DNA from: UBA10649 sp965278945
Lineage (GTDB): Bacteria > Actinomycetota > Actinomycetes > S36-B12
Length of the DNA: 64,000 bases
Direction of reading: 5' to 3'
Assembly (NCBI GenBank): GCA_965278945.1
Contig: OZ257128.1
Coordinates: forward strand, 2,666,001 to 2,730,000
The translations under genes were made by a program, and so were the position numbers. The notes beneath the pieces were generated by a model that saw nothing but the letters and a program-made list of their open reading frames with translations, ran no database searches and had not been told where the DNA came from. Below are positions 51,576-60,274 of this stretch, piece after piece; the first letter of the stretch is position 1, and each line of letters starts with the position of its first letter.

Positions 51576-52432
51576 CGCGGCCCGATCACCCGCTGACGCT
51601 GCTCGCCCAGGCCGTCAATCGCCAGGTCCATCACGTCGCCGGGCTGAAGCCAAATCTGCGGTGAGTGCCCCATCCCGACTCCGGGCGGAGTTCCCGTGTT
51701 GATGAGGTCACCGGGCTCGAGCACCATGAACTGGCTCAGGTAGTGGACGATGAAGTAGGGGTCGAAGACCATCGTGGATGTCGACCCGTTCTGACGGCGC
51801 AGGCCGTTGACGTCGAGCCGCATTCCGAGATTGCGTACGTCGTCAATCTCGTCGGGCGTCACCAGCCATGGCCCCGCCGGATTGAACGTCTCGGCCGACT
51901 TCCCCTTCGACCACTGGCCGCTGCGCTCGAGTTGGAAGGCGCGCTCGCTGACATCGTTGACGAGGACATGGCCGGCGATCACATCGCGAGCATCGTCGAT
52001 CGAATCGAGATAGCTGGTGCGCGTCCCAATCACGATCCCCAGTTCCACCTCCCAGTCGGACTTCGTCGATCCACGCGGAATGCGGACATCATCATTCGGC
52101 CCGATCAGCGTGTTCGGTGACTTCGTGAACACGATCGGCTCGTCGGGAACCTGCTGTCCGGTCTCGGCGGCATGGTCGCTGTAGTTGAGTCCGATGCACA
52201 GGATCTGATGGGGGCGGGCGAACGGTGCGCCGATGCGCTCGCCCGCGAACGCAGTGACGTCGCCGGACGCGACCCGCTGCGCAACAGTTCCCGCGATGCG
52301 TGAGATCCCGCCGCTGCCGAAGAACTCCTCATCGAAGTCGCGGACGATGTCGGACACATCGACATAGGTCGTGTCGTCGATGCGAACGACGGGTCGTTCG
52401 GCGCCGACGGCGCCGATGCGCATGAGGTGCAC
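51572..52432 (-). CDS. FAH-family hydrolase, likely 2,4-diketo-3-deoxy-aldonate hydrolase
   Basis: About 286 aa. GTG 52432 is preferred because aaggag lies 6 bases upstream; an ATG three codons later is possible. Motifs are LCIGLNYSDHAAETG, FTKSPNTLIGPNDDVRIPRG and the metal-site block SDWEVELGIVIG. NDVSERAFQLERSGQWSKGK and AETFNPAGPWLVT match, as I remember it, the L-2,4-diketo-3-deoxy-rhamnonate/fuconate hydrolase group. It would yield pyruvate and a hydroxy acid such as lactate or glycolate. The substrate is inferred. Confidence 0.87.
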   Translation of the reverse strand: MHLMRIGAVGAERPVVRIDDTTYVDVSDIVRDFDEEFFGSGGISRIAGTVAQRVASGDVTAFAGERIGAPFARPHQILCIGLNYSDHAAETGQQVPDEPIVFTKSPNTLIGPNDDVRIPRGSTKSDWEVELGIVIGTRTSYLDSIDDARDVIAGHVLVNDVSERAFQLERSGQWSKGKSAETFNPAGPWLVTPDEIDDVRNLGMRLDVNGLRRQNGSTSTMVFDPYFIVHYLSQFMVLEPGDLINTGTPPGVGMGHSPQIWLQPGDVMDLAIDGLGEQRQRVIGPR

Positions 52433-52448
52433 GTGTTTCTCCTTGGAT

Positions 52449-53345
52449 CTAGGCGGGTTGGACGGAGCGGCTGGGAACCCAGGAAGGAACGGGGGCGCCG
52501 ATGACGCCGACGCGGGCGGTGAACACTCGGCCCGACTCGGGCCACTCGGCAAGCTGCTCGGCGCTCAACTCGTCGCTGGCCGTCGTGATCATGAGCAGGT
52601 CAAGGTCGGCGCCGACGAATGCCACGCTCGTCGTGCGCGGAGCGGCGACATCGATCACGGCGACGAGCTCGCCGGCAGGGGAGAAACGACGCACCTGGCC
52701 GCGCCCGCACACAGCGATCCACACGTGCTCCTCGGCGTCGATGCACATGCCATCGGGCCAGCCATCCTCGATCCGAACAAATGGCTCGCGCAGACCGACG
52801 ACCCCGGTTGCAGCGTCGTACTCGCGCCTCCAGACGGTGTTGCGAAACGAGTCGACGCTGTAGAGCGTGCTGCCTGACCAGGCCAGTCCGTTCGACAGGG
52901 ACAGGTCATCGTCGAGCGTCGTCAGGGATCCGTCGATCTCGACGCGAACGAGTTTCTCGTCGTTCATGGCCGGTCCGAGCGGACTCGTGCCGATCAGGAA
53001 GCGGCCCGCAGGGTCAGGCTTGCCATCGTTCAGTCGATGCGCGGCACCGTGCGGGAGGATCCGTTGGGCAGGAGTGCGCCGGCCGTCGGGGGCAACCACG
53101 ATGAGCCCTTCGGCACCAGCCACGAGAAGCGTGCCGTCGTCGGACACCGACACCGCGCTGACCGTTCCCGCGAATTCACGCCGGTCGACGAGGGCGATGC
53201 GATCACCATCTACGCGGCCGAACAGGACCCAGCCCGCGGTGATGTCGACCCACAGCACGCGGTCTCGCTTCGCGTCCCACACCGGCCCCTCGCCGAGGAT
53301 GAATCGGTCGTCCGACGCCGGTCGCGCCACGTAGGTCGCGGTCAT
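52449..53345 (-). CDS. SMP-30/gluconolactonase-family lactonase
   Basis: A 298-aa six-bladed propeller. The N-terminal metal Glu is in FILGEGPVWDAKRDRVLW. RLNDGKPDPAGRFLIGT (Asn/Asp sites), LSNGLAWSGSTLYSVDS (Asn/Asp) and PDGMCIDAEEHVWIA follow, giving a complete metal site. It hydrolyses aldonolactones to aldonic acids. ATG 53345 overlaps the IclR stop. In the pathway it acts between the first dehydrogenase and the dehydratase. Confidence 0.9.
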   Translation of the reverse strand: MTATYVARPASDDRFILGEGPVWDAKRDRVLWVDITAGWVLFGRVDGDRIALVDRREFAGTVSAVSVSDDGTLLVAGAEGLIVVAPDGRRTPAQRILPHGAAHRLNDGKPDPAGRFLIGTSPLGPAMNDEKLVRVEIDGSLTTLDDDLSLSNGLAWSGSTLYSVDSFRNTVWRREYDAATGVVGLREPFVRIEDGWPDGMCIDAEEHVWIAVCGRGQVRRFSPAGELVAVIDVAAPRTTSVAFVGADLDLLMITTASDELSAEQLAEWPESGRVFTARVGVIGAPVPSWVPSRSVQPA

Positions 53346-54121
53346 GCCGAACGCTGCCCCTCGACAATGTCGCGAATTCGAGGTACCGCGTCGACCAGCG
53401 TGCGAAGTGACGTTCGATAGGCGAGCGCGCTGACGCTGACCGCTCCTGACGGATCGGACGTCGTGCCGAGGAACACCGGCACGGCGAGGCACGTCACGCC
53501 ATCCTCGTTCTCCTGGTCGTCCGTGCTGTAGCCGTTGGCGCGGATCTCCTCGAGATCGACGAGCAGGTCCGACGCGGTGCATTTCGACTTCGCGGTGCGT
53601 CGCTCAAGTGTCGTCGTGCCGACCCAGGCCTCGACGGCGTCGCGGGTGGTGAGCCGGTAGGCGAGCAGCAACTTGCCTACGGCGGTGGTGTGCGCCGGAT
53701 TGCGCCCGCCGACGGTCGAGGTCAGTCGTATTGCGCCCGAGGGTGGATCGACCTTCGACCGGTAGACGATCGAGTGGTTGTCGAGGACCGCGTAGTGCGC
53801 CGTCTCGCCGAAACGCGACGCAAGTTCGGTCAGCACCGGAAGGATGCGCACGTGATCAGGTCGCGCCTCGTGGTGGATGAAGGCAAGCCTGAGGAACTCA
53901 TCTCCGAGCACGTAGTGGCCACGCATGTCCTGGTCGGCAAGGCCGGCGCGGCGCAGGGCCACGAGCGCGCGATGCACAGTCGGCTTGGGGCTGCCGACCA
54001 CGCGCGACAGTTCGTCCAGGCCAATGCCCTCGGGGTAGCGGGCCAGTTCCTTGAGCACCGCGAGCACGCGATCGGAACCCACAAGCCGTTCCGACTGCGC
54101 GACCGATCCGGTAGTGTCCAT
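53342..54121 (-). CDS. IclR-family transcriptional regulator
   Basis: A 259-aa protein. The N-terminal winged helix (about residues 15-75, IGLDELSRVVGSPKPTVHRAL) precedes the IclR ligand domain with RFGETAHYAVLDNHSIVYRS, RNPAHTTAVGKLLLAY and the C-terminal ISIxA-like block VSALAYRTSLRTL. It probably senses a sugar acid and controls both the lactonase-SDR operon that follows it and the divergent dehydratase, whose start is 43 bases away. Confidence 0.93.
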   Translation of the reverse strand: MDTTGSVAQSERLVGSDRVLAVLKELARYPEGIGLDELSRVVGSPKPTVHRALVALRRAGLADQDMRGHYVLGDEFLRLAFIHHEARPDHVRILPVLTELASRFGETAHYAVLDNHSIVYRSKVDPPSGAIRLTSTVGGRNPAHTTAVGKLLLAYRLTTRDAVEAWVGTTTLERRTAKSKCTASDLLVDLEEIRANGYSTDDQENEDGVTCLAVPVFLGTTSDPSGAVSVSALAYRTSLRTLVDAVPRIRDIVEGQRSA

Positions 54122-54125
54122 AACG

Positions 54126-54154
54126 TTCCGAATGCTAGATCACCGTTTCGGGAA
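54126..54154. promoter_or_regulatory. Candidate IclR operator in the IclR/dehydratase divergent gap
   Basis: TTCCGAA (54126-54132) and TTCGGGAA (54147-54154) form nearly inverted arms within the 43-bp gap between the divergent IclR gene and the dehydratase. IclR-type sites often have TTCC/GGAA arms. The binding is inferred. Confidence 0.4.
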
Positions 54155-54164
54155 ATGGAACAGT

Positions 54165-55880
54165 ATGGCTGAGTTGCGCAGTTCCGAGTGGTACGGCGGC
54201 GATGACCGTAACGCCTACATCCATCGAGCCTGGATGCGCCGCGGGCTGCCCGAGGACGCCTTCACCGGCCGACCGCACATCGCCATCGCGAATACCGCCT
54301 CGGACCTGACTCCCTGCAACTCCCACCTCAACGAGGTCGCGGCCGCGGTTCGAGATGGCATCCACGAGGCGGGCGGCATCGCGTTGAACCTGCCGGTGGT
54401 CTCCCTCGGTGAGACGCAGGTACGACCGACCGCGATGCTCTGGCGCAACATGGCGGCGATGGCCACCGAGGAGATGCTCAGGGCCAACCCCATCGACGCG
54501 GTGGTGCTGCTCGGCGGATGCGACAAGACCATCCCTTCGCTGCTCATGGCTGCCGCGTCGGTCGACATTCCCGCGGTCGTCGTGCCGGGCGGCCCGATGC
54601 TCACTGGCACGTTCCGCGGCACGGCGCTCGGCTGCGGCACCGACGTGTGGCGGCTGAGCGAGGAGGTGCGCGGCGGCACCTTGTCCCAGGACGCGTTCAT
54701 GCGCTCGGAGTCCGCCATGATCCGCAGTCGTGGGCATTGCAACACCATGGGAACCGCGTCGACGATGGGGCTCCTTGCCGAAGCACTGGGCACCGTGCTC
54801 CCAGGACTCGCCGGAACTCCTGCCCCCGACAGCCGGTTGTTGGTGGGCGCGCGCGACACGGGCCGACTCGTGGTCGACCTCATCGCCGCCGATCGCCGGC
54901 CGAGCACCTTCTTGACGAAGGGCTCCTTCCACAATGCGATCGTCACGCTCGCCGCGATTGGAGGCTCGACGAACGCTGTCGTTCACTTGCTGGCCATCGC
55001 GGGGCGACTGGGAATCGACCTCACTCTCGACGACTTCGATCGCATCGGCGCGAACGTCCCCCTGCTGGTCAACCTCCAGCCCGCCGGCACCTACCTCATG
55101 GACGACCTCTACCGCGCTGGCGGACTGCTCGCCGTCCTGCGCGAAGTGCGCGACCTGCTCGATCCGTCCGCGCTGACTGTCACGGGCAAGCCGCTCGTCG
55201 ACTACCTCGACGATGCGGCGATCTGGGATGCCGACGTCATCCGCGCACGCAGCGAACCGCTCATTGCCGATGCCGGCATCGCCGTGCTCCGAGGCAACCT
55301 CGCTCCCCGCGGCGCCATCATCAAGCCGGCCGCAGCGTCAGCCGACCTGCTGCAGCATCGCGGGCGCGCGGTCGTGTTCGACACCGTCGAGGACATGCAT
55401 GCGCGGATCGACGATCCCGGTCTGGACGTCGACGCCGACTCCGTGCTCGTACTTCGCGGATGCGGGCCGAAGGGCTACCCGGGCATGCCCGAGGTGGCCA
55501 ACATGCCGCTGCCGAAGAAGCTGCTTGAGCAGGGCGTGCGCGACATGGTCCGGATCTGCGACGGGCGCATGAGCGGAACCGCGTACGGCACTGTAGTGCT
55601 GCACGTGACTCCCGAAGCCGCGGACGGCGGGCCACTCGGCTTGATCCGCACCGGCGACGTCATCGTCCTCGACGTTCCAGGTCGGCGGCTCGACGTCGAC
55701 CTCACCGACGAAGAGCTGGCGAGCCGAACCGTCGGTCGCGCGACCACTGACGGCTTCGCAAGTCCCACGCGCGGCTGGGAGCGGCTTTACGTCGATCACG
55801 TCATGCAGGCCGACACCGGAGCCGACCTCGACTTCCTTCTGGGCGGTTCAGGCTCGACGGTCAGCCGCGAGTCGCACTAG
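54165..55880 (+). CDS. IlvD/Edd-family dehydratase (aldonate dehydratase-like)
   Basis: A 571-aa Fe-S dehydratase. Cluster ligands are in SDLTPCNSHLNE, LLGGCDKTIPSLLMAAAS and RGHCNTMGTASTMG; the substrate-binding SGTAYGT and RMSGT residues lie in ICDGRMSGTAYG. It removes water from a sugar acid to give a 2-keto-3-deoxy acid; ArnD- or XylD-like enzymes act on arabinonate or xylonate. It is divergent from the IclR gene and completes the oxidative pathway. ATG 54165 is chosen over an upstream extension inside the IclR gene. The IS30 element follows 16 bases after the stop. Confidence 0.92.
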   Translation: MAELRSSEWYGGDDRNAYIHRAWMRRGLPEDAFTGRPHIAIANTASDLTPCNSHLNEVAAAVRDGIHEAGGIALNLPVVSLGETQVRPTAMLWRNMAAMATEEMLRANPIDAVVLLGGCDKTIPSLLMAAASVDIPAVVVPGGPMLTGTFRGTALGCGTDVWRLSEEVRGGTLSQDAFMRSESAMIRSRGHCNTMGTASTMGLLAEALGTVLPGLAGTPAPDSRLLVGARDTGRLVVDLIAADRRPSTFLTKGSFHNAIVTLAAIGGSTNAVVHLLAIAGRLGIDLTLDDFDRIGANVPLLVNLQPAGTYLMDDLYRAGGLLAVLREVRDLLDPSALTVTGKPLVDYLDDAAIWDADVIRARSEPLIADAGIAVLRGNLAPRGAIIKPAAASADLLQHRGRAVVFDTVEDMHARIDDPGLDVDADSVLVLRGCGPKGYPGMPEVANMPLPKKLLEQGVRDMVRICDGRMSGTAYGTVVLHVTPEAADGGPLGLIRTGDVIVLDVPGRRLDVDLTDEELASRTVGRATTDGFASPTRGWERLYVDHVMQADTGADLDFLLGGSGSTVSRESH

Positions 55881-55896
55881 TTCCCCCGCGCACCGC

Positions 55897-55916
55897 CCCG
55901 TTGAGTGGTGAGTTGT
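55897..55916 (+). repeat. Left terminal inverted repeat of the IS30 element
   Basis: CCCGTTGAGTGGTGAGTTGT; its complement at the other end differs in one base (position 15). Confidence 0.92.
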
Positions 55917-55938
55917 TGCACCTCCAAGGCGGGTGGAT

Positions 55939-57147
55939 TCAAGCGGTGGATGCAACATCGGTTGGATTGACCGGTTCTGACAGTAGGTGGTCGAGCATTT
56001 CGGCTGGTGTCTTGAAGCCGTGGCGTTTGCGTGGCCGGTTGTTCAGTTTTCGGCTGACGTGCTCGAGATAGTCCGGGGCATAGACCGACAGGTCGGAGCC
56101 TTTGGCGAAGTACTGACGCAGCAGGCCGTTGGTGTTCTCGTTGGATCCGCGCTGCCATGGTGAGTGGGGATCGCAGAAGTAGATGTCCAGGTCCGTGGCT
56201 GCGGCGATCTGGACGTGGTTGGCCATCTCCGATCCCTGGTCCCAGGTCAGCGTGCGTCGCAAGGTCGCCGGCAGCTGGCTCATCGCGGTGATCATCGCGT
56301 CGGCTACCGCGTCCGCGCCGTGGTTGCCGGGAAGGTGCAGCAGCAGGCAGAACCCGGTTGCCCGCTCGACCAAGGTCCCGATCGCCGAGCCGGAGTTCTT
56401 CCCCACGATCAGGTCGCCCTCCCAATGGCCAGGAACAGCACGGTCGGCGACCTCGGGCGGGCGCTCGGTGATGGAGACCATCCCCGGGATCCGGCCACGG
56501 CGCTCACCTGCGGTCCTCCGGGTCTTGCGGATCGCCCGGCCCGTGCGCAGCCGTTGGTGCAGGTCACGGCGCAACGCGCCGCGGCCCTGGACGAACAACG
56601 CCTGGTAGATCGCCTCGTGACTCACGCGCATCTCCGGATCATCAGGGAAATCGATCCTCAGCCGACCTGAGATCTGCTCCGGGCTGAGTTCGTCCTCCAA
56701 GTGATCTTGCACCACCTGCCGCAGCCGGTCGTTGGCCTTGAGCGCGGACGCCTTCGGCCGGCGAGCCCGCCAGTCGGAGCGCTTCTGCGCCATCGACGCC
56801 CGATACCTAGGCAGGTGCCGGTCGGCGAAGAACGTGGAGTTCATCGCCAGCTCACGCCCGATCGTGGACCGGTGACAGCCCACCGCCCGCGCGATCTCCG
56901 CGTTCGACGCCCCCGACCCACGCAGGACCGCGATCTCCTCACGCTGATCGAACGTCAACCGAGGCCTGACCTTGCCGGGCGTCACCGATGGAGGCATCAC
57001 TCCGCCAGCCTCACCGAACCACCCCGCACCCGTGCGCTCGGACACGCCCGCCGCAGCAGCCGCCTCCGCGACCGACAACCCCGACCGCACCCACTGCCAA
57101 AACCCGAGCCGCACCGCTGGCGGCAACCCCGGAGGACCAAGCATCAC
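55939..57147 (-). CDS. IS30-family transposase
   Basis: A 402-aa DDE transposase. The N-terminal HTH includes RPRLTFDQREEIAVLRGSGA and NAEIARAVGCHRSTIGREL, the IS30 signature. The catalytic residues are Asp in HWEGDLIVGK, Asp in LTWDQGSEM and Glu in GSNENTNGLLRQYF. No frameshift or stop interrupts it, so it could be active. Upstream of the HTH is an extra Ala-rich helical segment. Confidence 0.95.
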   Translation of the reverse strand: MMLGPPGLPPAVRLGFWQWVRSGLSVAEAAAAAGVSERTGAGWFGEAGGVMPPSVTPGKVRPRLTFDQREEIAVLRGSGASNAEIARAVGCHRSTIGRELAMNSTFFADRHLPRYRASMAQKRSDWRARRPKASALKANDRLRQVVQDHLEDELSPEQISGRLRIDFPDDPEMRVSHEAIYQALFVQGRGALRRDLHQRLRTGRAIRKTRRTAGERRGRIPGMVSITERPPEVADRAVPGHWEGDLIVGKNSGSAIGTLVERATGFCLLLHLPGNHGADAVADAMITAMSQLPATLRRTLTWDQGSEMANHVQIAAATDLDIYFCDPHSPWQRGSNENTNGLLRQYFAKGSDLSVYAPDYLEHVSRKLNNRPRKRHGFKTPAEMLDHLLSEPVNPTDVASTA

Positions 57148-57208
57148 AACACCTCTTCACCTCAGGTGTTGCATCGATCCCTTGAACCCAAGGCGGGTCA
57201 GGACGACG

Positions 57209-57228
57209 ACAAGTCACCACTCAACGGG
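57209..57228 (-). repeat. Right terminal inverted repeat of the IS30 element
   Basis: ACAAGTCACCACTCAACGGG on the + strand, pairing with 55897-55916. The CGC that follows duplicates the target and reaches into the stop codon of the next gene. Confidence 0.92.
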
Positions 57229-57230
57229 CG

Positions 57231-58802
57231 CTATTGCTGGGGTGGGCCGCCCTGGCCGCCGCCGGCCGGGCCGCCCTGGCCGCCTCCCCCGAAGCCTCCG
57301 CCGGCCGTGTACTCACCCGCCGTCGCGGTTGCCGTGTCGGCGCCGTCAACCTGGATCGTGTAGTCATCGCCGGCTACCACCTCCTCGGAGGAGAACACGA
57401 TGGACGCGACCTGCTTGGTCACCTGGATCGTCGTCAGGACGGTGCCCTCGCTCGACACGATCGACACCGTCGATCCGGCTGGCGCACTCGCTGTCGCGAC
57501 GATCGAGGCCTGACTGGACGCCGTGTCCGGGGCCACCACCATGCCCGCGCTGCCCACGGCAAGAAGCGTGCCGCCGGTGATCGTGAACGTGCCGTCCACA
57601 TCGAGTGCGCCGTTGCCGTCGTTGGTCGGTCCCGAGATCGTGAGCGTGCCGCCGCTCATCGTGGCGTCGCCCGTGTTCACGTCGAGTCCGTCGCCTTCCG
57701 CATTTACGGTGACATCGCCGCCGTTCATCGTGAAGTAGAAGTCAGCAGCATCGGTCGAATCACCAGCGACGTTGATCCCGTCGTCACTCGACACGACGTC
57801 GATCGTTCCTGCGACGATCGTGATCGACTGACCCTCGATGCCCTCCACGGATGACGTGACCGACACCGAACCGCCGCCGACATAGAGCGCGCCGTCGGAG
57901 TGGACGCCGTCGTCCGCGGACTTCACTTCCACAGAGCCGCCGGAGATGACCACCTTGCTGAATCCCTGCACGCCATCGTCGGCGGCGTCGATCGCGATGT
58001 CGCCTCCGGCGATCCAGACGTAGCCACGCGTGGCATCGGTCTCGTTGTCCGACGTGAGTCCATCGCCGCCCGCGGTGAGATCCAAGGTTCCGCCGTCGAC
58101 GATCAGGTAGTCCTTGCCTCGGATCGCGTCATCCTTCGCAGTCACGGTGATGGTGCCCGACACGATGACCAGCCCGTCCTTGCCGGTGATGCCGTCATTG
58201 CCGTTTCCTGTGACCGTGAGCGATCCCGATCCAGCGATCGTCAAGGGCGCCGTGCTGAACAAGGCGGCATTCGTCTCGTCCTCCTCGGACTCCACATACT
58301 CAGCGGTGTCACTCAACGTGTTCGTCGAGCCGTCAGCCAGGAGGATGACCACCTCATCGGCATCGGCGACCACGAGAGCAGCGCTCGTCGAGCTCGAGAT
58401 GTCGACACCGTCGAGAATCAGGCGAACGATGCCGTCGGCTGGCGAGTCGACGATCACCTGGCCGTCGGAGATGGAGCCCGATAGTCGGTAGGTCCCGGCT
58501 TCGGTGATCGTCGTCGTCTCGTCGTTCAGGGCGAGATCCACGACGTCCGCCGCGTCGTACTCAAGATCGCCTTCGTCGACATGGCTGGCAACGCTGTCCG
58601 CGAGCACGGCCTCGACGCTCGACGCTGACGTGGTCGTGTCGGGTGCGGTGTCGGTGGACGGCACCGACGACGACGCGACCGAGGCGGCAGGCGTCGTCTG
58701 CACGTCGGAAGATGCGGTCGAGGAGCAGCCAGCCAGCGTGGCAGCCAGAAGTGCACCGGCTCCGATCGTGGCAAGGGCGCGGCGGATGGACTTGGTATTC
58801 AT
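57231..58802 (-). CDS. Lipoprotein with carbohydrate-binding beta-helix (DUF4353/Cthe_2159-like)
   Basis: A 523-aa protein. The signal ends in LLAATLAGCSS (lipobox Cys near 26), followed by a Ser/Thr linker. Residues about 100-430 repeat a strand-turn pattern (IVSGTITVTAKDDAIRGKDY, GGTLDLTAGGDGLTSD, GGSVEVKSADDGVHSDG) typical of Cthe_2159-like right-handed beta-helices that bind polysaccharide. Many Asp-Asp-Gly turns suggest Ca binding. A Gly/Pro/Gln-rich tail ends the protein. Its ATG overlaps the VTC gene stop. The IS30 insertion lies at its stop codon. Confidence 0.87.
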   Translation of the reverse strand: MNTKSIRRALATIGAGALLAATLAGCSSTASSDVQTTPAASVASSSVPSTDTAPDTTTSASSVEAVLADSVASHVDEGDLEYDAADVVDLALNDETTTITEAGTYRLSGSISDGQVIVDSPADGIVRLILDGVDISSSTSAALVVADADEVVILLADGSTNTLSDTAEYVESEEDETNAALFSTAPLTIAGSGSLTVTGNGNDGITGKDGLVIVSGTITVTAKDDAIRGKDYLIVDGGTLDLTAGGDGLTSDNETDATRGYVWIAGGDIAIDAADDGVQGFSKVVISGGSVEVKSADDGVHSDGALYVGGGSVSVTSSVEGIEGQSITIVAGTIDVVSSDDGINVAGDSTDAADFYFTMNGGDVTVNAEGDGLDVNTGDATMSGGTLTISGPTNDGNGALDVDGTFTITGGTLLAVGSAGMVVAPDTASSQASIVATASAPAGSTVSIVSSEGTVLTTIQVTKQVASIVFSSEEVVAGDDYTIQVDGADTATATAGEYTAGGGFGGGGQGGPAGGGQGGPPQQ

Positions 58803-59587
58803 GATGAATCCTTTGATCGTGAGTTGACTGTGCGGTTCATGACTCGGTGCCACTTCGTGGCCGACAGGTGCGGGTGATGGGCGGCCATCCCTACCCCGAA
58901 CTTCGAGATCGTCGACGGACGGACGCCCAGGCTCCAGAGCAGGCGATCGACCGACGACGGGCCCCCAGCGGACTTGGTCTCGACGATCACCGCCTCGGCA
59001 AGCGTGCACGGCTCGCTGCCAATTGGCCACGCTGCCACGTCGAGATCGATCGTTACCCGGCTCCCCTCCGCAGGCAGCAATAGAGTCGATCGCACGTAGC
59101 CGACGCCGAGAACCGGATGCAGCTCCCCGGCCACCACACTGTCGATCGCTGCGGACTGCAATCGCTCGGCAACGAAGGCACGGCCATCACGCGTCAGATT
59201 CCCGTGAGCCGAGGCATCGCACGGAATGCGCTCCTTGACGGTGGACGATCGCGAGCCTCTCGTTTTGACTTCGAGCCAGCATGCGCTGCTGTCCGCGTAG
59301 CGGCGGGTTCTCACCTTGAAGCGACGACGACGGCCGTGCGCTGCACGCAGGTAACTCTCGTGATTGCTCGTGTCGAAGTAGATCGACTCGTAGCGGAAGG
59401 CGCGCGATCCGTCGACCTCGAGCACTCGGCAATTGTCACCGAGGGCAGCGAGGAGCCCGACGTGCGCAGCGTGGCTGAGCACGTACTTGCGATCCACTCG
59501 CGACAAGAGCGCAGCGTGAGAGTTCAGTTCGTCGAGATCCACTGGCGCGAGGTGTTCCAGGTGCAGGCCGGGCATCAGGTCAGTCAT
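58799..59587 (-). CDS. VTC-domain (polyphosphate polymerase-like) protein
   Basis: A 262-aa protein with a tunnel-type VTC/CYTH-related domain. The basic residues that line the VTC4 tunnel appear as LSRVDRKYVLS, FRYESIYFDTSNH, RRRFKVRTRRYADSS and CWLEVKTRGSRS; VETKSAGG and ISKFGVGMAA follow near the end. VTC proteins polymerise phosphate from ATP; bacterial members are usually uncharacterised. It is flanked by DUF4956 (upstream) and the beta-helix lipoprotein (downstream), a set that I recall as recurring across bacteria. Confidence 0.87.
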   Translation of the reverse strand: MTDLMPGLHLEHLAPVDLDELNSHAALLSRVDRKYVLSHAAHVGLLAALGDNCRVLEVDGSRAFRYESIYFDTSNHESYLRAAHGRRRRFKVRTRRYADSSACWLEVKTRGSRSSTVKERIPCDASAHGNLTRDGRAFVAERLQSAAIDSVVAGELHPVLGVGYVRSTLLLPAEGSRVTIDLDVAAWPIGSEPCTLAEAVIVETKSAGGPSSVDRLLWSLGVRPSTISKFGVGMAAHHPHLSATKWHRVMNRTVNSRSKDSS

Positions 59588-60176
59588 CGAAGACACCCGC
59601 CTCGACTCGACGCGGTCCGCTCGCGTGCTCGGTGTCCGTGACCTCGTACCGAACGTCGACCAGGGTCGTATCGTTCGCGAGGTCGATGCGCTTGATGGTC
59701 GCGCGATGTACGACGGCCCCGAGCACCCCCTCAAGATGGGCGATGAGCGCGGCCTCGCTGGAGAACACCCGGTCGACGACGATGTTCTGCTGGCGGTAGC
59801 GGCGGAACAGGCGCGGACTGTCGCCTACCGCGATCGCCAGGACCACCAACGCGATGAGGGCGACCGACAGCGGCGTCGGAGTGGCCGTAAGGCCCGCGAG
59901 CAGTCCGATCGTCAACGCGGCGAAGTAGTACGCGACTTCACGCTGGTCGATCTCGTAGGAACGAAGCCTGATGATCGACAGGACTCCGAACAGGCCAAGC
60001 CCCAGACCGAAGCTGACCTCCGTGCTCGCCAGGACAGAAGACACGGCAAGGACACCCACGTTCACGCCGAGATACGCGACGACGAGGTCGCGGCGGCGAT
60101 GCCGCGGGAAGTAGAGGCCGAACGTCAGAAGGCAGATGGCTGCCAGGTCGATCCCGATTGCCAGCAGGTGTTCCAT
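59580..60176 (-). CDS. DUF4956 membrane protein
   Basis: A 198-aa protein with four predicted membrane segments (about residues 6-22, 30-50, 83-100 and 103-120). SFGLGLGLFGVLSIIRLRSY and EIDQREVAYYFAALTIGL are the DUF4956 core. The C-terminal 70 residues are a soluble domain. It is the first gene of an operon with the VTC-domain and beta-helix proteins (8-bp and 4-bp overlaps). The family role is unproven. ATG 60176 removes an unlikely extension. Confidence 0.85.
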   Translation of the reverse strand: MEHLLAIGIDLAAICLLTFGLYFPRHRRRDLVVAYLGVNVGVLAVSSVLASTEVSFGLGLGLFGVLSIIRLRSYEIDQREVAYYFAALTIGLLAGLTATPTPLSVALIALVVLAIAVGDSPRLFRRYRQQNIVVDRVFSSEAALIAHLEGVLGAVVHRATIKRIDLANDTTLVDVRYEVTDTEHASGPRRVEAGVFDD

Positions 60177-60274
60177 CGTGCGCCTCCATCGTCGGGCGAG
60201 GCACTCGTCATGCTCGCTGACAGTGAAGGTAGGTGGCAATTCTGGGAGATTCCTGAGTGCTTGCTGTGAGGCGC

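Larger units (their letters stand above)
55897..57228 (-). mobile_element. IS30-family insertion sequence, intact
   Basis: A 1332-bp element with 20-bp terminal inverted repeats matching at 19 of 20 positions, and a 3-bp direct repeat CGC outside both ends (55894-55896 and 57229-57231), the expected target duplication. One full-length transposase gene fills it. The repeat layout is read directly from the sequence; family assignment comes from the transposase. Confidence 0.92.
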
